Source of the DNA: Tetrahymena elliotti 4EA
Taxonomy: Eukaryota > Ciliophora > Oligohymenophorea > Hymenostomatida > Tetrahymenidae
Assembly (NCBI GenBank): GCA_000231825.2
Contig: JH720303.1
Coordinates: forward strand, 124,001 to 188,000
DNA: 64,000 nt
Direction: 5' to 3'
Shown here piece by piece: positions 51,578 to 63,932 of this stretch (positions are counted from its first letter, which is position 1; each line of letters opens with the position of its first letter). The notes beneath the pieces were generated by a model that did not search any database, had not been told where the DNA came from, and saw only the letters and a program-made list of their open reading frames with translations. The position numbers were made by a program, and so were the translations under genes.

Positions 51578-54500
51578 ATGATTGACAAAAATAAAGATAT
51601 AACAGGTAGACTTAAACTTGATTTACTTCATGGTTTTGGTTCACTTAGCAGCAAATGTTACAGAAATTGCATTAGCATATTAGACTAAGAAAATTTTAGA
51701 AAAGTAGTATTTCCACTTGGTCAGTATTTAGCTGTAAAATAAATAGATTTTTAGGATATGAATTTCATTAAGCTAGATGAAAAAACTGAAAGCATAGTTA
51801 GTATGGCTATTTGTACCAAAAAAATGATAGCTGCAGTTTGTGAAAAATAGTATAATTAAGATTAATCAGAGCAATAGTCAGACCAATATCATTATTAGTC
51901 TAAATACTCAAATTAGCCAAGACCATTTTTGGCAATATATAGTTTATCAGATAAAAAAAATTAAATGTCTGAAAATAGATCTTTTATATATGACAAAGAT
52001 ACATAAATGAGTTCCTTTGTTGCTTTAAGCTTTTCATCAGATGGAAGATATCTTGCTTGTCTTACTGGCCATCCAGAATACAAGCTTATTTTCTTAGATC
52101 TCAATTCAAATAAAAGAGAAATTGAAATAGCATCTGCATTTTTATAAGAAAGTCTGAGAGATGTACCTCAAAAAGAAAATGAATTAAAGATAAATAAAAT
52201 TGCAGTATCCCCTAAAGATTCACATTAAGTAGCCCTTTTAGGCCCTGAAATTTTTATGATTGTTAGAATTTAAGAATCTAGCTTTGTGCCTATAACTCAT
52301 GAAATAAAAAGAATGCCTAAAAAAAAAGATAACTGTATATACACTGATGCAGTTTGGTTTGACAATGATAAAATTGCTTTGTCTACATCTTTTGGTGAAA
52401 TATTTATTATTCAAGACTCAGAAGTCAAACAGTAATTGATTTATAATTTTTTTCTATTATTCATATTTCATTTGAACAAAAAAAAAGTTGGTTTCAAAGT
52501 TATCATTTAACATAATGAGAGAACTAAAGTTGTTTTTTTAATTTTCATCATTAGCCATACTTGTACATTGATCGAGAATATCTTCAAACATAATTTATAA
52601 AAGATAAATTAATTTTTTTATCAGAAATTTAGAGATGAGATTAAAATAAATGATTAGTTGATTTTAATAATAAAAAGTAGACTAGAATTTAGCATTTATT
52701 TTTATTTAGATCATATATTTTAAAGGTTTTATTTATTTTTTATTTGATATCACTAGATATATTTAGAAGGTCCTTGAAGATAAAGATGATAAAATTCCAA
52801 TAGATTGTATAACTCCTTTCTCTAAAGGTTTAATTATGGGTTGTGAAGCAGGTAATTTTGCTGTTTGGATGAAGGCAGAAGATCCTGATTTACCTTATAG
52901 TGGCTCTTAGGGGAAAGAAAAAAACTAATTAGTTGAATAATTACATTATATAAAAGAATGGAGTGATAAGAAAGCAAGTGGAGTTTCTGGTATGGATATT
53001 AGCTCGAATGAAGAATTACTTGTTATTGCATTTAAGAATAATTAAATAGCAACATTAGATTTGACAAAAGTTATTTAATAGGTTCCATAAAATATTAAAG
53101 CATTGAAGAGAGATCATAATTAAAGAGATAGAAGAGATGTTTAATTTGATTATCTTTACAAAGGATTTCACAATGGTCCTATCACTTCTATAGATGTTTG
53201 TATTCAACGTCCTTTACTTGTAACTTGTTGCAGCTAAGATAATTCTATTATTATTTGGAACTATACTTCATTTAAATGTGAGCTTGCAAGAAAGTTTCCT
53301 GTCAGTTTAAACAATGATGAGATTAATAGATAAGTGCTTCTTTCAGTTGCTTTTCATCCAACTGGTTATTACTTAGCTGCTGGTTTCTTTGATAAATTGA
53401 GAATGTATCATGTCTTAAATGATAAGCTTCGTACTTACAGAGAAATTCCTATTAAAAATTGTACAATCATTAGATTTTCAAATGGTGGTTAGTATATTGC
53501 TGCTGGTTCTCCTATATCTAAATTTAATAAAGGAGCTAATATGGGTGGTGGTACTAGCACAAATGCTCACTCTCAAAATTCTAATGCTTTGTAAACAGGG
53601 AAGAAAAGTGTTAATTATGTTATCAATATTTATAATGCTTACACATTAGAAAATATAACAGTCCTTAAAGGTCATACAGGTGCTGTTACTGATTTAATTT
53701 GGAGTAAGGGAGATAAAAAACTTTTCAGTTGTGGAGAAGATGGCTAGATATATGTTTATACAACAGACTCTTGGGAAAAGAAAGATATCAAACTAAAAAC
53801 GCCTAATGTTAAACTTTAGAGTATGCTATTTAACGAACCACAAGGAACTCTTATGGTTGCAGGGCCAGATGATTCAAATAAAGGAGGGTATATTTAGACT
53901 GTGAGATTTAGAGAAGACAGAGATGAATAGATTTGTGACACATAAATTATTAAAAATTATTATGTATCTAGCTTTACTTTTAATAAATGTATGTACAATA
54001 CTACTGGTATTATTGCAGGTACTTCTACAGGTTAAATTAGGGTTTATCCAAGTCTTTTTGCTTAATAGCCTTTTGATAGTGTCCCCACCCACAATGGATA
54101 AGTTTCTCATATCATAGTAAGCTAAAATTATTAAAAATATAATATTTCTTATATAAAAATCTTTTTTTATAGGCAAGTAAGGATGGAAGATTTATTTTTA
54201 CTGGTGGTAAAGATGGTAGTGTATTCATTTTTAAGGTTTCAGAATTAAATGCTGAAGGACACTCAATCAAAGCAGATTAAAACGATACAGCTTTGGATAA
54301 AGATTTGAAGATAGCAGTTGATGAAAAATTAGCAGATGTTGTGTTAGTGGAAAGATAAGAAATAGATGTTTATTTAGGAGAATAAAAAAAATTGAAGGAA
54401 GAATATGAAAATTTAGAAAACAAGATGGAAATTTAAGCTTTAGAAGAAAAGAATAAAATGGAGAGAGAAATCAAAGAAATGGAATCAAAAATGAGACTTG

Positions 54501-56464
54501 AAATTAAATCGTATGAATCAAGATATGAAGATCTTAAGTTCCAAAAAAATAGAAATGAGAAAGAACATGGAAGTTTGTTGAAAGAACTTGAGAAAACTCA
54601 TTTGAAGGCTATAGAGGAATTAGAAAATCTATATGAAAAAAAATTAGCTTTTGAAAATGAAAAATTTCTTCAATAAGAATAAGAACTCATTGAAGAAAGA
54701 ATGAAATTTGAAAAAAAGCTCAAAGAAATTGAGAGAAAGCATGATGATAATATTGGTTCATTAAAATATGAATTTAATGACAACTTTTAAAAAGCTTAAA
54801 AAGTAATTTTCATTTTTTATTATTTGGTGATAGGTATTAAAATATTTCTTACTAAATAGGTTTATGATTCGACTAAATAAACAGCTGATGATTTAAGAAA
54901 AATTTATGAAGAAAGATTAGCTTAGCAAGAAGAAGAACATGAGCAAGAAATTAGAGATCTTAATGAGAACCATAAGAAAGAAATTACTAAGCTAGTAAAA
55001 GACCTTGCTATGGCTGAGGAGAAGAAGAATAAATTTGATGAAGATAATAAAAAAGCAAAAGAAAATATTACTCGTTTGGATAAAAAAATAGAAGATTAGG
55101 ATAATGAAATCTAATATCAAAAAAGTAGATTAACTGATGCTAGCAATTAAATAGAAGCATTAAAGAAAGATATCATAAGTTTAGAAGATTTAGTTAAGAA
55201 GAAAGAAAAAAAAATACATGAATATAAATACAAAATTAATGATCTTTAAAAATCTAAGCATGTCCTCTCTTTCCGTACAACAGAAATGAGAAAATCTCTT
55301 GAACCAAAAGAAGAATAAATAGAGAAGCAAAAGGAACAATTATGCAAGTTAGAAAGTGAATTTGAAGGTCTTCTTAAGGTTTCTGAAGCTAGAAATGATA
55401 AAATGAAAAAGATGTAAAGTCAAATTGAAAATCTAAACAAGAATCTCAAACTTCAAACTGAATAAACCAAGTAGAAGGAGAACATCCTCAACAAAATAAT
55501 TATGGAAATTCATGATAGTGTTACTTACAAGCAGGTAAAAATATTAAAAAATTTAGTTATATTTAATCTAAAATAGTTTTGAATAAAAAAGGATCCTAAA
55601 GAACTAGCATTAGAAATGCAAAAGTTGTATTAAACATATGTCCTTAAAACTGAACATAAACAGAAGTAATATGACAATAAAGGTGTCTAAGAAATGGGAA
55701 GATAAATTTAGCATTTAAATAAAACTATTCAATAAATCAGTGAATCTTCTAATAAATTACTTGATAGACGTTATCAAGATATCTTCAATAAAACTAAGGA
55801 AAATGCAGAACTCATTTATGATTTAAATGATATGAGAAAATAGAATAAAGAATTCCAAAGTTAAATTCTTAATTTAAGAATGAAGGAAGATAAATACATT
55901 AAGGAAATTGCTAACTTAAAAACAGAAATTTAAAAATTAAAGCAAGGAGGAGCTGGAGGAAGTAACAAAAAGAGTAATACCATGATGTAATTACCACCTG
56001 CTTAATAAATGTAACAATAATAATATGATGAACAGCGCTAAAATGTTAATTCAGTTTAACAAACTTAAAGAAATAATTTCTTCTCTCAGTCATAAGGATA
56101 AGTATAATCTAACTAGCGCCCTCAAAGCATGAAAATTGGATAAAAGGGTACTATTTGCAGAGGAAAGAATTTCGATACCAAAACATTAGCTATATTTGAT
56201 AAGGCTAAAATGATGGATATGACTGCTGAAATGGAATTAAATACTCAAAAACTTTTATAACAAGAAGTATTAATTAAATCTATACGTAGAAAGATTCACA
56301 AGCATGTAATTGACAGAGCATGTAATGATATAGCCTTTGAAGAGGAGCTAATGGCTTTGTAAGCTCAAGAGTAAGGTGGTTTCATCCCACTTCAGGAATA
56401 AGATATGGATACTAGTGAAGATAATATATACCAACCAGGACAAAGACAATATTCAAGAAAGTGA
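51578..56464 (+). CDS. CFAP57: CFAP57/WDR65-family ciliary protein
   Basis: Five exons (51578-52431, 52757-54116, 54173-54802, 54860-55534, 55592-56464) give 1463 aa; introns are 325, 56, 57 and 57 nt. CFAP57 is an axonemal protein linked to inner-dynein-arm/regulatory-complex assembly and motility. Residues about 20-780 form WD-repeat propellers: VFPLGQYLAVKQ near the start, SFSSDGRYLACLTGHPEYKL, ALLGPEIFMIVRIQESSFVP, SVAFHPTGYYLAAGFFDKLR, VLKGHTGAVTDLIWSKGDKK, SKDGRFIFTGGKDGSVFIFK. Residues about 790-1270 are a long coiled coil rich in Glu/Lys (LKEEYENLENKMEIQ, EEQIEKQKEQLCKLESEFE). A Gln/Asn-rich tail of ~190 residues closes the protein, longer than in animals. The first acceptor was set at 52756 because only it keeps phase (EVKQYIQKVLED). 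Confidence 0.9.
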
Positions 56465-56899
56465 TTTTATTTAAAACGCATATGATTTAATGACTATCAA
56501 CCCTAATTAATATTCAAGTTTAAATATAAAATATGAATTAATAAACAAAAAAAACAAAAATAATTAGTTGATTTTTAAAATATTTTGAAAATCTTATAAA
56601 GTTATTTATTTCTGTAATTAAATTAATCTCTTTTATCATTTACTTACTTAAATAATAAAAAGTGCTAATTTTTTTAATTCTATTTTTAGCTTTTTATTGA
56701 ACTATTCTGTTTTATCATTTACTTACTTAAATAATAAAAAGTGCTAATTTTTTTAATTCTACTTTTAGCTTTTTAATGAAAATTATTTTTTAATTTTTAA
56801 AACACACATAAAAATATTCTGGCAAATCAGTTCTATAAATAATTTATTTATTTTTTTGTTTTTTAAATTCAAACATAAAAGTAAAAATAGAAATAATTG
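56465..56899. other. 3' spacer with tandem duplication
   Basis: Spacer between CFAP57 and the Cys-rich membrane protein gene, both plus strand. It contains the 79-bp-period duplication listed separately and otherwise A/T runs. Confidence 0.55.
56631..56776. repeat. Two-copy direct repeat, period 79 bp
   Basis: TTTTATCATTTACTTACTTA at 56631 and again at 56710 begins two nearly identical copies of about 67 bp (one substitution, TCTATTTTTAG versus TCTACTTTTAG). The intervening ~12 bp completes the period. High identity marks a recent duplication in the CFAP57 3' flank. Confidence 0.85.
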
Positions 56900-57473
56900 A
56901 TGAAGTTTACAAAATTGAAGTAAGCGCTTTTTGTGTAGATAATCATTTTGGGTTTTTCTCTCTAAAATGAAGATATTTGTAGTTATGAAAATCCAATAAT
57001 AATAAATAATTGTAGTGAGCTTTGCTGTGATTAGCTTTAAAATTGTTCTCTAAACCAAAAACAATGTTCATAATATTCTCAAAATCATTGCTAAAATAGA
57101 GGTTGTTTTTCCTGCTCAATTAAATAATAAGATAAAAACTCTAATGAAGACAACAACCATGAAAATGAAAAAGAAGATTTTAATAAAAAAAATTAATAAT
57201 ATCATGAATGCTTAAGTTTAAAAGAAAACCCTTTTTATGCAGAAATTATAATGTGCTACTTATTATTTGGTTTAATTCTACTCTGTATATCATATAATTA
57301 TATTATTAATAAACTAAGGAAAAATTATTTAAAAAAAATTCAGTCAATCTGATATATTAGACATTTAGTAAATCGGATATGGTGTATATGAAAATGAATT
57401 TAAATTAGATAAATAGTTTAACTTTTATATGATGACAAACACTTTAGAAAAATATTTAAAATTAAAATAATGA
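56900..57473 (+). CDS. Small Cys-rich single-pass membrane protein
   Basis: Two exons (56900-57284 and 57361-57473; 76-nt intron) give 165 aa. Layout: signal peptide (KLKQALFVQIIILGFSLQ), then a Cys-rich ectodomain at about 22-75 with about ten cysteines (ICSYENPIIINNCSELCCD, NCSLNQKQCSQ, HCQNRGCFSCS), an acidic Asn/Glu linker, a membrane segment at about 115-132 (AEIIMCYLLFGLILLYI), and a short cytoplasmic tail (QQIGYGVYENEFKLDKQF). Unspliced reading stops at TGA 57350-57352 after 150 aa; splicing joins the membrane helix to a protein-like tail, so I prefer it. The short unspliced form remains possible. No family was recognised; a surface receptor or adhesion role is inference. Confidence 0.65.
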
Positions 57474-57684
57474 GAAATAATTAGGTTAAATAAATCAATA
57501 ATGAAATATTTAAAATAAATTAGTGAATGAATTGATAAAATTTTAGAATTAAGTTAATATGAATAATATAAAATATTTTTATATTTTTTAATAGACATGC
57601 TTAAAATGTATTTATAAGTAAATAAATTGTTTATTCTTTAAAATATTATGTTATCTTGCTGCTCTGCTCAGTCATTATTTTCTT

Positions 57685-60600
57685 TCATTAGAATGACTTA
57701 AATATTTCTTAAATTTATTTTACAAATTCTGTTTTTTGCAATTCTTAATCAACATTTTCATAAACTAATTGTAGGGTGTAATATAATTCTATGAATTCTT
57801 TAATTAAAGGTGATTGCTCAAAATCATCTGAGGGTCTAATTTACTTAAGTAATTAATTTACTTTTTTGAGCAATTTGGCTTTAACATTTGAGTCAGAGTC
57901 AGCTTTTTCATTATGGAAAGTAATTTGGATTAACTTTTAGAATCCCATTTTTTATAACTACCCAGGTGTAAATTTAATATTTCTGTATAAATTGAAAAAC
58001 ATGATAGCAACACCTACTAACTTAGATGCATCGCCAACAAGAGTTTCATGCGTGTCTCTGTTCAGACTTCTATCAATGCAATTTAAAAGATAAGTGACTG
58101 AGAAAGGGTAATCACTATTTTCGACTGAATGAGTTTGCAAAATTTTAGGGGCTAGAGCTACTATTTTGTAATTCATATTCTTAGGCATATTTTCTTAAAT
58201 GAATGGAATAGTGCTTTAGATTGCAGATGGAGGATGATTTTTATCAAATATAATAACATGATTTTAAGTTTCTTCATATTAAATGGAATCAATTGTTTCT
58301 AAAGCTTAGCTTTAGTATCTAGAGGCAGCAGTTTTTGTTGATTTTTAAAATAAATCATCTTAAGTGTATTTTTAATTAGGATTTCTTTGTTGAATCTCAT
58401 CCATAACTTACTTTCTAATTATATCACTAGATTAATAGTGTATTTGTATATCTTTTTATTCCTTCTCAAAGTGCTAAATAATACCATTAAAGAAAGTTGT
58501 TTTACCAGTTGCAGGAATTGTAATTGGAATTATTATCAAAACATTCTTTTTTGATGCCTTTTGTTAAGTTTCACTTGTTTTTTTATTCTTTTATTGCTTT
58601 TCAGCTTTTTTATTTTTTTCACTATCTTGTTTATTTTCCTCTCCATTATTGTCATCTTCTTCATCTTATTTTTCTTCTTCTTCTTAGTTTTCTTATTAAT
58701 CTTCACTAACTTCAAACTTTTTAAGCTTAGCATTCATCATCTCATCTACTTACTTTTAGTAGGCTTAAGTAACAACTTGTAACAATTACTTATTTGATTC
58801 TTCTTCGTTAACTAGATTTAAGTTATCTTCAGAGTATTAATAGACATCTTCAAGGAAAATTGAATTGTTAGGAAGGAAAGTTTTAGAACTTTATTTGATC
58901 TCTTTTATCTTTTACACATTTGTTTAAAATATTTTTTTCAATGAGTTTGACTTAGTGTAAGAGAGTTCTTCTTGGGTTTTTCCTTCAATTTTAAGAACTT
59001 CGATTTAGTTTTTAAGGAAATTCATACGTTTATCATTGAAACCAATAAAGATAAATACATTAAATTTATTCAATCTTTAAGCAGTGATTCTAGGAGGAAT
59101 ATGAATATTATCTACAGCAATTAAATCTACATTTGAATGACCTTCTCTCCAGGAGTCACCTATCTTAGTAATGTGTAGTGATTCACAAATACCTTTCTTA
59201 ACTTTATCAAAAAGATAAAAAGGTGGTGAAATAATAATTATTCTTGTGTTATTCATTAAACCTCCAATATTTTTTTCTGCTCCCTCACCTTCCTACATAG
59301 GTACTGACTCAAAATACTCCTTTAAGAATTACAAGTTAATTTAAACTTTTTCATCAATTGATTTTTTAATCATATCTAAGAAAGTTATGTATCTCGATGC
59401 AACCATATTTCTATGCTTAGCACTTAAAGAAGATTCTATAAAATCAAAAGCAGTCTTAGCTATGGTGTTGTAATAATCTATTTCATGAGCTGGTTCACAG
59501 AATTCACAAAGCTCAAGAACTTCTTTTTCGAATTTTTTAAACCACTTAGAGCCACTTCCCTTCTTATCAACAAGACAATTTTTTAGCTTTTCTCTTAATT
59601 TTCTAAAAATTCTGTAATCAAGGGTCTTCAACTTGCATAAGCTGACAACTTATTATTCCTTAGTTGCTCTGTTTTCACTGATAAAGTAAAGGACTGCACC
59701 TTCACCATCTTATTCTATTGAGGAAGATCCTACTTCCTTGTACAATTAAAAGACAATATCATTAAACTCCTTCCAAGAATGAGCTGTCTACTTTTAAACC
59801 TATACCTTAGTAAGACCAAACTTTTCAAAGATATAGTATGCAATATCTGTAGGAATGCAAGTTTCACGGCTATTATTTTCAACAACTGCATAAAAATGCA
59901 AATCTATTTTATCATATTTGACTAGATGCTAATAGTCTTAGTTACCACAATATTCTCCAACAAAAGTTCTACCATTTAGATATTCTTTCAATTCAACCAA
60001 TAGTTAAGGATTTTATTCTTCTAATTTTCTGATAAACTCAACCCAAACTTAAGAAATTAATCTAGTGAAACCATATCTTTACTCATCAGGAATTTAGACA
60101 TCTTTGTGACTTTGAATAAGCATGCTAACATTCTTTGAGGAAACAGCCCAAGCATCAAATTCTTTAATATAACTAACCTATTAATTTATTTATTAAAACA
60201 AGTATTAAATAATTTATTTTTCAATTAATTTATCAATTATTTTTTATTTCTGAAAAATCTTACTTATGCATTTTCTCCATTTGCTTTTCCAAGTTTGTAA
60301 ATATGAACATCATGTGCATCCTTTTTAGAGAAAACTTCTTAAACAGGATCTATAGTTAAAGCTTTTAGCTTTCCAAAGTGCTTATTTTTGTTTACCCAAG
60401 TTGAAACTTTATGAATTTCATCTAAATCTAAATATTCCAAATAAACATCAAAAAACTTTTTTAGACCCTTTCTAAGAATGTATCTTTTTTCTACTTATTT
60501 TTCCTTATTCAAAACTTCTAGGACGGTATTACCTCTTCTAACATTCTTATGCAAGAAATGACTTTCTGCAAATATCTTATCTTCATCATCACCTTTGGTT

Positions 60601-60755
60601 TTGATTGAAATATCCTTCAAAACAAGTAAGTTGTTAAAGGGTACATCACTAGAAACTATTTTAATAGTATGTTTTTCTTTTTAGCAATACGAAATGAGCT
60701 AGTCAGGGTTCAAATATTGCTTATCAATAACTTCAATTTCTTCTCCTTTATCCAT
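57685..60755 (-). CDS. tRNA-ligase-like RNA ligase with polynucleotide-kinase domain
   Basis: Two exons (60755-60264 and 60177-57685; 86-nt intron) give 994 aa. The N-terminal nucleotidyltransferase has motif I KANGENAQ (predicted AMP-acceptor Lys157), then WAVSSKNVSML, FVGEYCG and LHFYAVVEN, as in the T4 Rnl1/Trl1 ligase superfamily. A P-loop kinase starts near 710 (IPITIPATGKTTFF; Lys723 in the Walker A), with FDKNHPPSA and LLNCIDRSLNRDTHETLV downstream as in fungal/plant tRNA-ligase kinases. Between them is a charged Glu/Asp/Lys linker (about 665-705). Fungal Trl1 is ligase-kinase-cyclic phosphodiesterase. Here the end after the kinase is short and shows no HxT/HxS pair, so the 2',3'-phosphodiesterase step would need another protein. 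The likely role is sealing spliced tRNA or mRNA exons or RNA repair. The intron interrupts the gene right after motif I. Confidence 0.8.
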
Positions 60756-61433
60756 TAAAATGATGCTTGATTTCTTATGTTGTGACTTTTTATTTTATTC
60801 TATGTATTTTTTTTTGTTTTTGATAATTTTTTTAATTTAATCTAATAAAAGACTCTTCTGCTTTATAAAAAGATTTACTTATATTATTGAATCTCACTAA
60901 AAGCCTCGAGTTATTTACTACCTTTGTAAGAATTATTACTAACTAGATACTTTTTGATCAAAAATAAAATTTCAAGAAACTAAAATTTAATAGACCTCCA
61001 ACTTTATATTAAAATAAATAAAAGCTTAAAATATTTTGCACACATATTCTGATCATAAATTAAATTTTCTGAAAAAAAAATAGATAAAATAAAAAAGATT
61101 TCTTCTTTAATTTCATACTCAGTATTTGTCAAAATAACTCAATTGATTTTATTTTAGTAAAATTTATTTTTATTTAATTTCAGGCTTGTATTGATGCATT
61201 CTATTGATAGAGCTAGTATTTTATAACATGTATATAAGTAGTCTTAAATCAAACAACTTATGTGAAATTATGTTACAAAAGAATCGATTTAGTTATTTTG
61301 ATGAATATAATATAATAATTTATTTAAATATTTTAATTGTTGATGAATTTTTAAGAAGCTCGAATTGAATGAATATAAAAATTTCAAAAACACAATAAAT
61401 AAAAAACATAATTCATTTTTTTTAATTAATTGA
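60756..61433. other. AT-rich spacer
   Basis: Between the 3' end of the acyl-CoA synthetase gene and the RNA ligase start, both minus. No feature recognised; it should include the ligase promoter. Confidence 0.55.
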
Positions 61434-63932
61434 TCAAACCTCTTCTTTGGTTAAAGTTGCAATATCATCACGAATGTGATCTACCTAATCTCTAAATAGA
61501 AGTGTGTTATTTGGATTATTTAATAGTCCATATTCTTTTACTTTTTCTTCTATTTTTTCAAGAACACTTGCATCTTCGATAGTGGGAGGAATCTTATCAA
61601 TTTTCTATCCATCAACTATTTTTTTAAGAGTGTGTCTCAAAGTTTTACCACTTCTTGTTTTTGGTAACTTATCAACAATAATGCAATGATGGAAAGAAGC
61701 AACAGGACCTATTTGAATAATTAAAGTTAATTATTTGTATGAAAAATAAAATATTTACCAATGTCTTTTCTAATGATTTCAATACATTCTTTTTCAAGCT
61801 TTTTTTGTTCAGGATTTCTACCTTGCTTGATCACAACAAAGCCAATAGGAATTTCTCCTTTGAAATCATCTACTTTTGAGACGACTGCAGCTTCAACAAC
61901 ATCATTGTGACCAAGAAGAGATTCTTCCATAGCAGCTGTAGATAATCTGTGTCCAGCTGTATTAATAATATCATCTAAACGAGTCATAACATTCAAGTAT
62001 CCATCTGTATCAAAGTAACCACAATCTCCTGATTGATAATAACCAGGAGCGTCTGCAAGATACTTTTTAATGAAAGCTTCATCATTGTTATAAAGAGTTA
62101 ACATAAAAGAAGGTGGCATTGGTAATTTAATACAAATTCTTCCTAATTTACCAGGTTCTTGAATAACATTATTATCTTAATCAAGAATTTAAACATTGAA
62201 TCCAGGAGCAGGCTTTACTGCTGAACCTGGTTTAACTGGGAAAGTAAAGAGGTTCTAATTTATTAAAATAAAGTTAAATTTTTAGGTAAAATTCTAGTTA
62301 AATTATACCTTATAATTGCAAGAAATGATCCATCCAATTTCAGTCTACCAATAATTATCATTAATAAGAACTCCAAGATTGTTTTAAATCCATTCATAAG
62401 TAGGAACATCACATCTTTCACCAGCCATAGAAACATTCTACAAAGATGATGTATCAAATTTTCTGATCCAATCACCATTCAAATCATCTCTATTATTTTT
62501 TTAAAGTTATTTAAATTAATATAAAACTTAACACATCTTTTAATTCTACCTTCTAATAGCTCTGAGTGCTGTTGGGGCAGTGTAGAGACCTTTTACTTTA
62601 TATTTTTCAATCAATCTCCAAAAGCATCCAGGATCAGGAGTACCAGTAGGTTTTCCTTCATAAAGAACAGTAGTGGCACCTAATAAATTTAAAAGAATAG
62701 ATTAACAAAAATAATAGACATCAAGCATCACCATTTGATAAGCAGTTATTTGTTATTTAATTAGTAAAAAAATAGTTTTTTGAAAATATTTATGATGCTT
62801 ACGTTTGCGTGTTTTTTCTTTGTTGAATAAGAAGATTGGGTAAAAATAAGCTTTCTTATATTTTTTAATCAAATTTTAACAGTTCATTAAGGAATTTCCT
62901 TTAAAATTTCTTTTAATTTAATATTAAAACAATAAATTCTATCTTGTATTCAGTTATTTTGAATAATTTATTGATTTTTATTTATAAATAAAGTTTTATA
63001 TTACCTCTCAGTAGTGGACCGTATACAATAAAGTGATGACCTACTACCCAACCAATGTCACTTCCAGAGAAATAGACATCTCCTTTATGAATATCCATAA
63101 TGTGTTTCATAGTCCATGAGGTAGCAACACAAGTACCACCAGTGTCTCTAACTATACCTTTTGGTTGTCCAGTAGTACCTGATGTGTAAAGTATGTAGAG
63201 GGGATGATCTGCTGTAACGGAAACACAGTCAATTGGTTTAGCAAATTACATAGCTGTATGATAGTCAAAGTCTCTGCCTAAAGTTAAAAGATCTGTTGTT
63301 TGATGAGATCTTTGTAAAAGCAGAACCTTTAAGTCAGTATGTCCTGAAAGATGAATAGCTTCATCAAGAATACTTTTGTAGTTGATTGTTTTATGAGGTT
63401 CAATACCACATGAGGCACTCAAAATTAACTTGGGTTTAGCATCAGTTATTCTTCCAGAAAGTTCTTTAGCTGCGAAACCTCCGAATACAACAGAATGAAT
63501 AGCACCAATACGTGCAGAGGCTAACATACCAAAAACAGCTTCTGGAACCATAGGCATATAAATAATAATTCTATCCCCTTTTGTTACTCCTAACTTAGTA
63601 TAAACATCAGCAAGTTTAGAAACTTATTCATGAAGCTAGGCCCATGTGTAGGTAAGCTCTTGCTTCAAGTATGCAGAGTACCAATGAAGAGCTGGCTTTT
63701 GAGGAATGTCAATAACATGACGATCAACTGCATTGTAGCATATATTGATTTCTCCATCTTTGTACCAACGCCAAAAACCTGGATTTTCATGAGATTTGTC
63801 AAGAATGACTGATGGTTTCTTAAACCATTCTACTAGATCCAACTAGCTTTTCCAGAACTCTTCTCTTGTCTCTGGGTTAGTTGCTCTATCATAAGCATCC
63901 TAATATGCGTTTTTTGTATTTTCGCAATCCAT
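61434..63932 (-). CDS. ACSS3: Short-chain acyl-CoA synthetase (ACSS3/PrpE type)
   Basis: Five exons (63932-63005, 62679-62550, 62489-62309, 62254-61759, 61708-61434) give 669 aa; introns are 325, 60, 54 and 50 nt. The enzyme activates acetate or propionate with ATP and CoA via an acyl-adenylate. Motifs are in order: [38 protein letters not shown]-binding [18 protein letters not shown] at about 246 on, [43 protein letters not shown], and the catalytic-lysine element [10 protein letters not shown] near the end. GIVRDTGG and [10 protein letters not shown] point to the ACSS3/PrpE (propionate-preferring) branch rather than ACS1. Length matches the family. No organelle signal or peroxisomal tripeptide is evident. 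Substrate choice is inference. Confidence 0.9.

Noticed and set aside
57330..57352. Frameshift at the A-run in the Cys-rich membrane gene
   Set aside because: A 76-nt GT...AG intron explains the frame change with correct phase and a better membrane helix, so no frameshift is needed.
58524..58782. Hydrophobic plus-strand ORFs
   Set aside because: They are antisense to the Glu/Asp/Lys-rich linker of the RNA ligase gene and mirror its codons.
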